A DNA stretch of 6,607 nt from Chloroflexota bacterium (GTDB lineage: Bacteria > Chloroflexota > Limnocylindria > Limnocylindrales > CSP1-4). The notes under the pieces were generated by a model that saw nothing but the letters and a program-made list of their open reading frames with translations, did not search any database and was not told where the DNA came from. The position numbers and the translations under genes were made by a program. Positions within the stretch are counted from its first letter, which is position 1. The number at the start of each line of letters is the position of its first letter. The DNA lies in the NCBI GenBank assembly GCA_029858845.1, contig JAOUEG010000098.1, forward strand, positions 1 through 6,607, in the 5' to 3' direction. Below, piece by piece: positions 1-5,423 of this stretch.

Positions 1-74
1 GGGGCTGCTGACCTGGCGGCCAACTCTAGCGCCGTCACCGCCCCCGGTGTGACCGCGGCCCGTGCTGCGCTATC

Positions 75-105
75 GTCGCGGCCGGCGTCGACGGTCTGCC
101 GCGAC
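75..105 (-). terminator. GC-rich hairpin after the last operon gene, possible terminator
   Basis: Arms GTCGCGGC (75-82) and GCCGCGAC (98-105) are perfect 8-bp reverse complements, separated by 15 bases that can add a few inner pairs (84-96, 85-95 wobble, 86-94). On the minus strand the hairpin lies 23 bases past the stop codon of the 93-residue membrane protein, where an operon terminator is expected. It has no run of U after the stem, so it is not a classical intrinsic terminator; in high-GC bacteria such U-less hairpins may still mark transcript ends. The rest of 1-128 shows no gene I can support. Confidence 0.35.
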
Positions 106-128
106 CCTCCTTCGCCGTCCCATGGAGC

Positions 129-410
129 TCAGCGCTGCCGCCCGGCGTACGAGCTGCCGATCGCCAGGCCCGCGCTCATGCCGCCCCCGACGAAGATCAC
201 CCAGAACACGAACTGACCGGTGGACAACCACACGATCGCGCCGAGGATGGCCCCAAGGAGCATGCCGACGGACATGCCGAGGCCGGCACTCGGGGCGTTC
301 ATGGTGGATGGCTCATCAGCCGGCGCAGAACGACGTCGTACGGCGAGCCACGCCAGCAGGGCGATCCCGACAGCGAGCAGGATCGCGACGACGATCGAGA
401 CCTCAGTCAT
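129..410 (-). CDS. small three-helix membrane protein, function unknown
   Basis: Unrecognised 93-residue membrane protein beginning MTEVSIVV. The start is ATG at 410 because GGAGGT lies 6 bases upstream; an open frame runs back to GTG 443 with ATGs at 437 and 434, but none has a comparable ribosome binding site. Three hydrophobic segments are visible: about residues 4-24, 44-64 and 68-88. Between the first two is a short hydrophilic linker starting with three arginines (RRRSAPADEP), which by the positive-inside rule is probably cytoplasmic. Helices 2 and 3 are rich in glycine at three- or four-residue intervals (GLGMSVGMLLGAILGAI and GGGMSAGLAIG), a pattern that favours tight helix packing or oligomerisation. 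It lies 139 bases after the second exporter permease on the same strand and may be co-transcribed. It could be an accessory subunit or an unrelated neighbour; the sequence does not decide. Confidence 0.68.
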   Translation of the reverse strand: MTEVSIVVAILLAVGIALLAWLAVRRRSAPADEPSTMNAPSAGLGMSVGMLLGAILGAIVWLSTGQFVFWVIFVGGGMSAGLAIGSSYAGRQR

Positions 411-549
411 CGCGGCACCTCCGGATGGCACCATCATCGACACCTCGAGTCACGCCTGGAAGGGCGGGATGTCCCGTTTCGGGGACGCCGATCGGCCCAC
501 GACACCGGTCTGCCCATGACACCGGCGTGAAGGACGACGAGTACCGCGG
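411..549. other. intergenic spacer with short hairpins and a tandem repeat
   Basis: This 139-base gap separates the second permease from the small membrane protein. It holds the tandem repeat at 495-525 (listed separately). It also has a short palindrome CGGGATGTCCCG at 465-476 and an overlapping stem GTCCC (471-475) / GGGAC (482-486). At its edge, CCGCGG at 544-549 and 555-560 can form a 6-bp stem with a 5-base loop spanning the permease stop codon (552-550). None is followed by a T-run in the direction of transcription, and I see no convincing promoter. The gap may contain an internal terminator or processing site that lowers expression of the last gene, but this is speculative. Confidence 0.4.
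495..525. repeat. 14-bp imperfect direct repeat
   Basis: GCCCACGACACCGG (495-508) is repeated as GCCCATGACACCGG (512-525), one mismatch in 14 with a 3-base spacer, so the copies are 17 bases apart start to start. It lies upstream of the 93-residue membrane protein. A tandem pair could be a binding site for a regulator, or simply a small duplication. Confidence 0.5.
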
Positions 550-1614
550 TCAGGCCGCGGCGAGTCGTGCCTGCATGCGTCGGGAGAGGACCACGATGAC
601 GGGGATGAGCAGCGCGGAGAGGATCAGCGCGATGGTCAATTGGCCGGCGACGTCCCCCAGCGAGGCGTCCCGGATGGCGACTTCGAAGATCGGGTTGATG
701 ACCCAGTAGGTGGGGAAGATCTGGGCGATCCACTGCGGCCAGTCCGGGAAGATGTAGAAGATCACCGGGGCGAACAGGATGATGTTGAGCGATTTCATGA
801 GGGTGAACAGGGTCTTGGCATCCGGGGACGCGCTCCCGTAGACCAGGCCGATCTCGGCGAGCATGATCGCTCCGACGCCGACCGCAAGCAGCAGCGCGGC
901 GGGCTCGTTGCCCAGCGCGTCGTTGAGCCACAGCGTCACGAGCGCCATCAGGAGCGCGAGCGCGAATCCCAGGACGGCCTTGGCCGCCAGGACGTCGGTC
1001 GCGCGGACCGGCGTCACGAGCATCGCGGTGAGGGTCCCGGCCTCGCGCTCCTGGACGAGGGAGAAGGCGGGCACGAACACCCCGGCGATCAGGAGCGCGA
1101 ACAGGACGAGCATCGGCGTGAGGCGGGCGGCCATCGGCAGGAGCGGGGCGCCCATGGCAACGACGTCCACCTGGACCGGGGCAGGGGAGCCTTCGACGGC
1201 CCGGACGAGGTCGAGCGTCGTGACCGCCAGGATCAGTCGATCGGACGCCAGCGATTCCCCGCTGACGTAGAACTCGAGGACGGGCTGCGCGCCCGACCGG
1301 ACCTGCTCGTCGAACCCGGCCGGGAGGATGAGCCCGGCGTCCAGGTTGTGATCGCGGACGAGTTCGGTCAGCTCGCCGGGCGAGGCCACGAGTGTCAGCT
1401 GGATCCCCTCGAGGTCCCGCATCCCGGCGGTGATGGCGGAGTCACCCTGGTCCACGATGCCGAGCCTCGGCTTGGGGGCGAACAGGCTTCCGAAGACGAG
1501 CTGGACGAGCAACGTGCCCACGACCGGGAAGACGATCGCCCACAGGAAGATCGGCGACCGCGGACCCAGCCGCAGGTCCTTGAGGAGCACCTTGAGCGAG
1601 AGCAGCACGTTCAT
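550..1614 (-). CDS. ABC-2 type transporter permease, second subunit
   Basis: Integral membrane subunit of a probable exporter. The start is ATG 1614, which overlaps the stop of the preceding permease by 4 bases (ATGA) with GAGG just upstream; the open frame continues to 1674, but those residues (VSRAVRRRLAAAQ...) look like out-of-frame coding. This gives 354 residues, normal for the family. Layout: a cytoplasmic N-terminus with the LKDLRLGPRSP segment, a first membrane helix about 22-44, a large extracytoplasmic domain about 45-160, then hydrophobic segments at about 166-185, 212-232, 236-258, 272-290 and 325-344. The stretch QEREAGTLTAMLVTP (188-202), after the second helix, is the conserved cytoplasmic loop of ABC-2 permeases that contacts the ATPase. 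It probably pairs with the other permease as a heterodimer. The substrate cannot be read from sequence; drug, lipid or ion export are all known for relatives. Confidence 0.93.
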   Translation of the reverse strand: MNVLLSLKVLLKDLRLGPRSPIFLWAIVFPVVGTLLVQLVFGSLFAPKPRLGIVDQGDSAITAGMRDLEGIQLTLVASPGELTELVRDHNLDAGLILPAGFDEQVRSGAQPVLEFYVSGESLASDRLILAVTTLDLVRAVEGSPAPVQVDVVAMGAPLLPMAARLTPMLVLFALLIAGVFVPAFSLVQEREAGTLTAMLVTPVRATDVLAAKAVLGFALALLMALVTLWLNDALGNEPAALLLAVGVGAIMLAEIGLVYGSASPDAKTLFTLMKSLNIILFAPVIFYIFPDWPQWIAQIFPTYWVINPIFEVAIRDASLGDVAGQLTIALILSALLIPVIVVLSRRMQARLAAA

Positions 1615-2729
1615 AGCGCCTCGACCCTTCGCTTGAGCAGCAGCCAGCCGGCGCCGAACAGCGCGAGACACCACGCCGCCGACATGAGCAGGTATCCGGC
1701 AGCCCCCGACCAGGTCAAGCCGTACGCGGTCACGCCGACCACCGTCTGGACGATCCCGTACGTCGGGAGGACCTGGACCCAGGCAGATGCCGCGCCCGGG
1801 AAGAACACGGCGAAGGCGGGGACCGCGAGTGGGACGATGAACAGGACGCTCGTGAAGAGCGTGGTCATGAAGTCACGTCCGGCGGACCCGGCGAGCATCC
1901 CGACGCCGGCCATCATGACCGACCCCAGGAGGACGCCTGTGAGCAGCAGGAGCGGTTCCTGCGCGAACGACCCGATCAGGAGCAGCACGATGACGACCTG
2001 GCCGAAGGCGAGCAGCGTACCGGTCAGGCCCTTGGCCGCCAGCAGGTCGCCGATCGTGGCCGGCGTCGCGACGAGCGCCTTCGCCGTCCGTGACTGGATC
2101 TCTACCGCCACGAGGCCAGCGAGTGCGATCGACTCGACCAGGAGGACGAGGATCGCCAGGAGCGGACGCATCCGGTCCTGGGGCGAGACCTGGTCCCCGG
2201 CTCGGTCCACCCCGAGCACCACCACCTGCGGGTCCAGCTGCGACACGGGCAGCACGTCACCGGCGAGCTGATAGGCGATCTCCCGCACGAAGGCCGCCAT
2301 GGCCGTTCGCTGCGCGCTCGGCACCGCCGAGTCGACGTAGACCGTGACGGTGGTCGCTCGGCCCTCCGCAACGGCCGGGATCAGGTCGTCCGGGAACGCG
2401 ATCCCGACCGCGATCGGGTCGCCGCCCGTCTCGCCGGCGGTGGACTCACCCGAGGCGACGGCCTCCGCCAGACTCGTCGGCGAGTCGAACTCGACCACTT
2501 GCAGGCCTCGCTCGGCGGCGCCCAACCCTTCCATGACGGTCCCGAGCCCGCGCTGGTAGACGCCGACCGTGAGGGTCTCCTCGACGGTGCTCGGCAGGAG
2601 CCAGAAGAGCCCGACGTAGGCGATGAGCATGATCGGGGTCAGGATCTTCCAGACCCGGTCACGCGAGAACTCGCGCAGGTCCTTGGCCACGATCGCGCGG
2701 ATGATCGCCAGATGGCGGCCCGGGCTCAT
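1611..2729 (-). CDS. ABC-2 type transporter permease, first subunit
   Basis: A 372-residue exporter membrane subunit, paralogous in layout to the next gene but with little obvious sequence identity, which suggests a heterodimeric channel. The N-terminal AKDLREFSRDRVWKILTP (15-32) is typical of ABC-2 permeases and precedes membrane helix 1 (about 30-46). An extracytoplasmic domain follows (about 47-185), with an SxTAGE-rich loop and Asp/Pro-rich segments. Helices are then visible at about 188-209, 236-255, 258-281, 292-311 and 343-366. The coupling-helix stretch SRTAKALVATPATIGDLL (213-230) lies after the second helix. The protein ends in a basic LLLKRRVEAL tail. ATG 2729 overlaps the ATPase stop as ATGA. 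GGAGG lies only one base upstream, too close for ordinary initiation, so translation probably depends on coupling to the ATPase gene. Confidence 0.93.
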   Translation of the reverse strand: MSPGRHLAIIRAIVAKDLREFSRDRVWKILTPIMLIAYVGLFWLLPSTVEETLTVGVYQRGLGTVMEGLGAAERGLQVVEFDSPTSLAEAVASGESTAGETGGDPIAVGIAFPDDLIPAVAEGRATTVTVYVDSAVPSAQRTAMAAFVREIAYQLAGDVLPVSQLDPQVVVLGVDRAGDQVSPQDRMRPLLAILVLLVESIALAGLVAVEIQSRTAKALVATPATIGDLLAAKGLTGTLLAFGQVVIVLLLIGSFAQEPLLLLTGVLLGSVMMAGVGMLAGSAGRDFMTTLFTSVLFIVPLAVPAFAVFFPGAASAWVQVLPTYGIVQTVVGVTAYGLTWSGAAGYLLMSAAWCLALFGAGWLLLKRRVEAL

Positions 2730-3646
2730 GCCTCCAGCGCCCGTCCGGTCATCTCGACGAAGATGTTCTCGAGCGTCGATTCCTCGGTGTGGATCGTCAT
2801 CAGTCCTTCCGCCTGCACGGCCGAGCGGAGTCGCTCGCCGGCAGCCGGGTCGTCCAGGGGCACGGTCTCCTCACGGATCGCCCCGCCGTCGCGAAGGCGG
2901 ACCTTGACGGACCGCTTCCCATAGCGGAGCTTCAGGTTCTCCGGAGTGTCCGTGGCGTAGATTCGTCCGTCGTTGATGAACGCGACGCGATCCGACAGCT
3001 CGTCCGCCTCCCACATGTCGTGGGTGGTGAGCAGGACGGCCGCACCCCGGTCCGCCTCATCTCGGATGATCGCCCGGATCGCCTTGGACGAGACCGGGTC
3101 CAGGCCGTCGGTCGGCTCGTCCAGGAAGAGGACCATCGGCCGGTTCACCAGCGCGCGGGCCACCATCAGGCGCTGCCGCATCCCCTTCGAATAGGTGCTG
3201 ACGCGGTCCTTGCCGCGGTCGCCCAGGCCGACGCGCCGAAGCAACTCGCCCGCGTCCAGGTCGCGGATCCCGAACAGCGAGGCGAAGAAGCGAAGGTTCT
3301 CCTCGGCGGACATCGAGTCGTAGAGGTTCTTCTCCTCGAAGCAGACGCCGATGTGTGCCTGGGTCTCGGGGTCGTCGCGGCCGACGACCCGGCCGAGGAT
3401 GCGTGCGGTGCCGGCATACGGCTTCAGCTGGCCCGTCAGCATCCGGATCGTGGTCGTCTTGCCGGCACCGTTCGGGCCGAGGAACCCGAACACCTCGCCC
3501 GGCAGGATCTCGAAGGTGATCCCGCGTACGGCTTCCACATCGCCGTAGCGGTAGGCCAGGTCCTCGACGCTCACCGCCGGGACGGCGCCGCTGGCCGGCT
3601 CAGCCCCGGTTGACGGAGCGACCGGATCGTTCACGGCCGCGTTCAT
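2726..3646 (-). CDS. ABC exporter ATP-binding protein (DrrA/NatA-like)
   Basis: A 306-residue ATPase that powers the two permeases encoded after it. Visible motifs: Walker A GPNGAGKT (57-64), signature SKGMRQ (153-158), Walker B VLFLDEP (172-178) with the catalytic Glu177, D-loop GLDP (181-184) and switch histidine in TTHD (His209). The Q-loop reads IGVCFEEKNLYD (99-110), so the usual Gln is replaced by Glu104; I recall FEE-type Q-loops in some ABC-2 exporter ATPases, so this may be normal for its subfamily. Residues 1-24 are an Ala/Pro-rich extension before the domain. The segment from about 240 (RYGKRSVKVRL) to TLENIFVEMTGRALEA is the C-terminal regulatory domain of DrrA-type proteins. The start ATG 3646 has GGAGGGAG four bases upstream. 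The nested palindrome at 3667-3723 sits just before it. Confidence 0.96.
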   Translation of the reverse strand: MNAAVNDPVAPSTGAEPASGAVPAVSVEDLAYRYGDVEAVRGITFEILPGEVFGFLGPNGAGKTTTIRMLTGQLKPYAGTARILGRVVGRDDPETQAHIGVCFEEKNLYDSMSAEENLRFFASLFGIRDLDAGELLRRVGLGDRGKDRVSTYSKGMRQRLMVARALVNRPMVLFLDEPTDGLDPVSSKAIRAIIRDEADRGAAVLLTTHDMWEADELSDRVAFINDGRIYATDTPENLKLRYGKRSVKVRLRDGGAIREETVPLDDPAAGERLRSAVQAEGLMTIHTEESTLENIFVEMTGRALEA

Positions 3647-3666
3647 CTGTCTCCCTCCGTGGACTC

Positions 3667-3723
3667 GATGGGTCCGACGCTAGGGAGCCCGGGGTCCCCG
3701 GGCAAGAGCCGATCGGACCCATC
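3667..3723 (-). repeat. 57-base nested palindrome upstream of the ABC ATPase gene
   Basis: Two inverted repeats share one centre at base 3695. The outer arms GATGGGTCCGA (3667-3677) and TCGGACCCATC (3713-3723) are perfect 11-bp complements. The inner arms GCCCGGGG (3687-3694) and CCCCGGGC (3696-3703) are perfect over 8 bases. The 9-base stretches between (3678-3686 and 3704-3712) do not pair in register, giving a symmetric 9-by-9 interior loop. In RNA the inner stem would have 7 bp and a 3-base loop. On the minus-strand transcript it ends 8 bases before the GGAGGGAG ribosome binding site of the ATPase. It could be a transcript-stabilising or attenuating element, a terminator for the small upstream gene that lacks a U-run, or a mobile palindromic repeat. 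Bases 3724-3793 hold only a small GGGC/GCCC stem (3741-3752). Confidence 0.8.
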
Positions 3724-3793
3724 CAGGCGGTCAGTCGAGAGGGCAAGCGCCCGTCCTGTGCGATGGCGCGATCCGAGCGCCCCCGGTCGTCGC

Positions 3794-4003
3794 TCAGGCG
3801 CGCTGGCCCACGCTGCTGCGGGTGCCCCGGAGGACCGCGCCCAGGCGGTGGACCCACGACCCGCTCGGGCCGCGATGGGGCGGACGGGACGCACGGGTCT
3901 CAGGGCGCTCGCTCCCGCGCGCGCTGCGCATCGACGCGGCCAGGACCTCGCGGCGCCGCTCCGCCTCGACTTCAAAGGACGTTGCTGCGAATGTGCCGAA
4001 CAT
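3794..4003 (-). CDS. small charged protein at the head of the exporter operon, unknown function
   Basis: Unrecognised 69-residue protein starting MFGTFAATSF. Support for a real gene: ATG 4003 is preceded by GGAGG with 7 bases between; a good minus-strand promoter (4088-4060) would start RNA about 50 bases upstream; and the protein has an ordered composition, unlike neighbouring shadow frames. Residues 9-27 (SFEVEAERRREVLAASMRS) should form a charged helix with alternating Glu and Arg, residues 28-48 are a Pro/Arg/Ser linker, and residues 49-65 (SWVHRLGAVLRGTRSSV) could form a basic amphipathic helix. There is no signal peptide or membrane helix. The layout resembles short uncharacterised proteins I associate with Chloroflexota and actinobacteria, but I cannot name a family. 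It is followed by 147 bases before the ATPase. Alternative: a leader peptide or non-coding leader. Confidence 0.58.
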   Translation of the reverse strand: MFGTFAATSFEVEAERRREVLAASMRSARGSERPETRASRPPHRGPSGSWVHRLGAVLRGTRSSVGQRA

Positions 4004-4017
4004 CTCCTGGCCTCCAT

Positions 4018-4055
4018 GTCTCTCGATGTAGAGACTCTTGATCTCGTACTACATC
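4018..4055 (-). promoter_or_regulatory. leader with two competing hairpins before the small protein gene
   Basis: On the predicted minus-strand transcript (start near 4053) two exclusive stems are possible. Stem A pairs 4049-4055 with 4025-4031 (GATGTAG/CTACATC, 7 bp, 17-base loop). Stem B pairs 4030-4035 with 4018-4023 (GTCTCT/AGAGAC, 6 bp, 6-base loop) and ends two bases before the GGAGG ribosome binding site (4015-4011). They share bases 4030-4031. The same dyad in DNA overlaps the predicted transcription start, so it could instead be a third regulator site. Confidence 0.4.
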
Positions 4056-4059
4056 CAGT

Positions 4060-4088
4060 ACTCTAGCACGCAAGTAGTTTGATGTCAA
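4060..4088 (-). promoter_or_regulatory. sigma-70-like promoter for the exporter operon
   Basis: Reading the minus strand, TTGACA (4088-4083) is a perfect -35 hexamer, followed after exactly 17 bases by TAGAGT (4065-4060), which matches the -10 consensus at four of six positions including the first T, second A and last T. Transcription should start near 4053 and read first the small 69-residue protein and then the ABC genes. The -35 lies inside the left operator core. Confidence 0.65.
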
Positions 4089-4121
4089 GATAGTTGTGAC
4101 AAAGATACTTGACATCGAGGA
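4071..4121. promoter_or_regulatory. paired MarR-type operators over both -35 boxes
   Basis: The left site (4071-4096) is an imperfect palindrome around core TTGATGTCAA (4079-4088); 9 of its 13 base pairs match across the centre, including outer CAA/TTG and TA/TA pairs. The right site (4106-4121) centres on TTGACATCGA (4109-4118). The right core matches the reverse complement of the left core at 9 of 10 bases. Centres are 30 bp apart, about three helical turns, so two dimers would sit on the same DNA face. The outermost arms also form a perfect 9-bp inverted repeat, GATGTCAAG (4081-4089) and CTTGACATC (4108-4116). Each core contains one divergent TTGACA box, so binding would block both promoters. 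That the adjacent MarR protein is the ligand is inferred from position and family habit. Confidence 0.6.
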
Positions 4122-4137
4122 GTGTCTGGTCCATCAT
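4109..4137 (+). promoter_or_regulatory. sigma-70-like promoter for the MarR gene, possibly leaderless
   Basis: TTGACA (4109-4114) is followed after 17 bases by CATCAT (4132-4137), four of six matches to TATAAT with the key second A and last T present. The usual start point about 7 bases past the -10 falls at 4144, which is the A of the in-frame ATG of the regulator. This suggests a leaderless message, and agrees with the absence of a well-spaced ribosome binding site (the nearest, GAGGAG at 4117-4122, is 21 bases away). Confidence 0.5.
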
Positions 4138-4143
4138 CTGGTC

Positions 4144-4734
4144 ATGGGTGAGAACAAGGAGATCGACCACCTCGACGAGATGCTCGTGATCTGGGCCCGC
4201 GAGATCCCGGACCTGGATCCGCTGACCGAGGGGATCGTCGAGCGCATCCAGATCCTGGCCAAGGCCTTTGACCGGTCGCTGGATGAAACGCTTGTTGAAA
4301 CCGATCTCGATCGACGCGCGTATCACCTGCTCGGGCATCTGCGCAGCCAGGGGTCGCCCTACCGGATGTCGGCAGGGCGACTGGCGGTCGGCATGCGGCT
4401 CTCGAGCGGCACGATGACCAACCGGCTGGACCGGCTCGAGGCAGCCGGGCTCATCCGTCGTCTTCCGGATCCCGATGATCGCCGGGGGACGCTGGTCGAG
4501 CCGACGGAGGCCGGCCATGCGGCGTGGGACCGAGCCGTCGAGACCCAGGCGAAGCGCGAGGCGACGATCGCATCCGTGTTGGCCGAGCCGGAGCGCCAGG
4601 AGCTCTACCGGCTCCTCCGCCATCTCATGCGGGCGTTCCCGGGCAAGTTCCACTCCCACGGGTCCCAGCCGCGCGACGAACCCCACAAGGACCAGGGGCA
4701 CGAGCACCCCGACAGCGAGCCATCAGGCGGCTGA
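4144..4734 (+). CDS. MarR-family transcriptional regulator, likely repressor of the exporter
   Basis: A winged-helix DNA-binding protein of 196 residues from ATG 4144. The open frame reaches back to GTG 4096 (212 residues), but that start would put the promoter -35 and an operator inside the gene. Helices at about 8-66 (MLVIWAREIPDLDPLTEGIVERIQ...) form the dimer region; WAREIPDLDP is typical of one MarR branch. The helix-turn-helix covers about 75-104, with recognition helix SSGTMTNRLDRLEAAGLI (87-104). The wing carries the conserved DPDDRR (109-114). A C-terminal helix about 130-164 completes the dimer interface. The last 25 residues are an unusual hydrophilic tail with five histidines. It is divergent from the exporter operon with paired operators between, which fits autorepression plus ligand-released control of export. 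MarR proteins usually bind small aromatic or lipophilic compounds; the ligand here is unknown. Confidence 0.92.
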   Translation: MGENKEIDHLDEMLVIWAREIPDLDPLTEGIVERIQILAKAFDRSLDETLVETDLDRRAYHLLGHLRSQGSPYRMSAGRLAVGMRLSSGTMTNRLDRLEAAGLIRRLPDPDDRRGTLVEPTEAGHAAWDRAVETQAKREATIASVLAEPERQELYRLLRHLMRAFPGKFHSHGSQPRDEPHKDQGHEHPDSEPSGG

Positions 4735-4736
4735 CG

Positions 4737-5423
4737 TCAGGGCAAGCCGAACTTGATGCTCCTGACGATGGGGGTGGCGGCCACCAGGAGGTCGTCCATC
4801 AGCGATCCATCGAAGGCGTCGATATCGACGACCACCGTTCCCTGACCGGGCACGTCCAGCACGCTGAGCCGCAGTCGTTCGGATCCACTGACGACCCACC
4901 GGAAGCCCGGTTCCGCCTCGTCGACGAACAGGGGTACCGTCGGGACGCCGTTCGCGAACGGACACGAAGGCGTCCAGCCGGCGACGATGCCAACGTCGAT
5001 CTCGAGGCCGGCGAACCCACCGACGATGACCGAGGCGGGGTCCCCGACCACCAGTCCGGGCCGGGCGCGGATCCACTCCACCAGGTCCCTGGCCGTGGTC
5101 CCGACACCTGGTGCCGGGGTGGTCGGGCAGTCCAGGTCCTGCGACGCCGCGCTCGGTGATCGGAATACGTGGATCCCGGCGAGATCCGACGTGGCCGGCT
5201 GGACCGCGAAGTAGCGGGCCGTGTCGCCGGTGATCCGCCAGCCGTCCGGCAGGGTGAGCGTGATCGGAGGCACGAAGGCTGCGGACGTGTAGTCGCCGGC
5301 CGGCAATCCGGTCGGAGCCACGGTGGGTGCCGGTGTCGGGGCAGGAGGGGCCACGCCGCCGAGGCCGGCACAGCCCGCGACGAGAGCGATGAGCACGAGT
5401 CCCGATGCAAGCAGGCGCACCAC
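4737..5423 (-). CDS. secreted lipoprotein of unknown function
   Basis: The protein has 228 residues if begun at GTG 5423; GTG 5420 is equally possible. The frame is open to ATG 5561, but that start overlaps the upstream gene and puts a long polar stretch before the signal peptide. The N-terminus is a lipoprotein signal: one Arg, a hydrophobic core and lipobox VAGC, with Cys18 as the lipidated residue. A Pro/Ala/Thr linker (about 25-40) then precedes a globular domain rich in beta strands. That domain begins with YTSAAFVPPITLTLPDGW (45-62), a pattern I associate with exported proteins of high-GC soil and water bacteria. Two further cysteines (99 and 154) could form a disulfide. Only AGGA close to the start, or GGAGG 13 bases away, is available as a ribosome binding site. 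It is convergent with the MarR gene, with just 2 bases between stops. I recognise no enzyme motif; a surface binding role is only a guess. Confidence 0.85.
   Translation of the reverse strand: MVRLLASGLVLIALVAGCAGLGGVAPPAPTPAPTVAPTGLPAGDYTSAAFVPPITLTLPDGWRITGDTARYFAVQPATSDLAGIHVFRSPSAASQDLDCPTTPAPGVGTTARDLVEWIRARPGLVVGDPASVIVGGFAGLEIDVGIVAGWTPSCPFANGVPTVPLFVDEAEPGFRWVVSGSERLRLSVLDVPGQGTVVVDIDAFDGSLMDDLLVAATPIVRSIKFGLP

Noticed and set aside
1..38. Possible start of another minus-strand gene (GTG at 38, VTALELAARSAA) leaving the left edge
   Set aside because: Only 12 codons are visible, and the G-rich stretch before GTG is badly spaced as a ribosome binding site. It could be real but cannot be supported from this window.
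1615..1674. Longer N-terminus for the second permease
   Set aside because: The ATGA overlap at 1614 and the family-typical MNVLLSLKVLLKDL start are better; the extra 20 residues read like the other frame of the preceding gene.
640..2271. Long plus-strand open frame (543 residues) across both permease genes
   Set aside because: It is antisense to two clear ABC permeases, its translation is a low-complexity Arg/Gly/Asp/Glu/His mixture without domains, and long antisense frames are common in high-GC DNA.
2789..3613. Plus-strand open frame (274 residues) opposite the ABC ATPase
   Set aside because: It mirrors a gene with every ATPase motif intact and shows no domain or ribosome binding site.
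3741..3752. GGGC/GCCC mini hairpin after the 69-residue gene as a terminator
   Set aside because: Only a 4-bp stem with a 4-base loop and no T-run; too common in GC-rich DNA to call.
3643..4017. Minus-strand frame of 124 residues covering the region of the 69-residue gene
   Set aside because: Its ATG at 4017 has no ribosome binding site of its own, the translation is Arg/Ala/Ser-rich without order, and it runs past the ATPase start. The other frame starting at 4003 has the well-spaced GGAGG.
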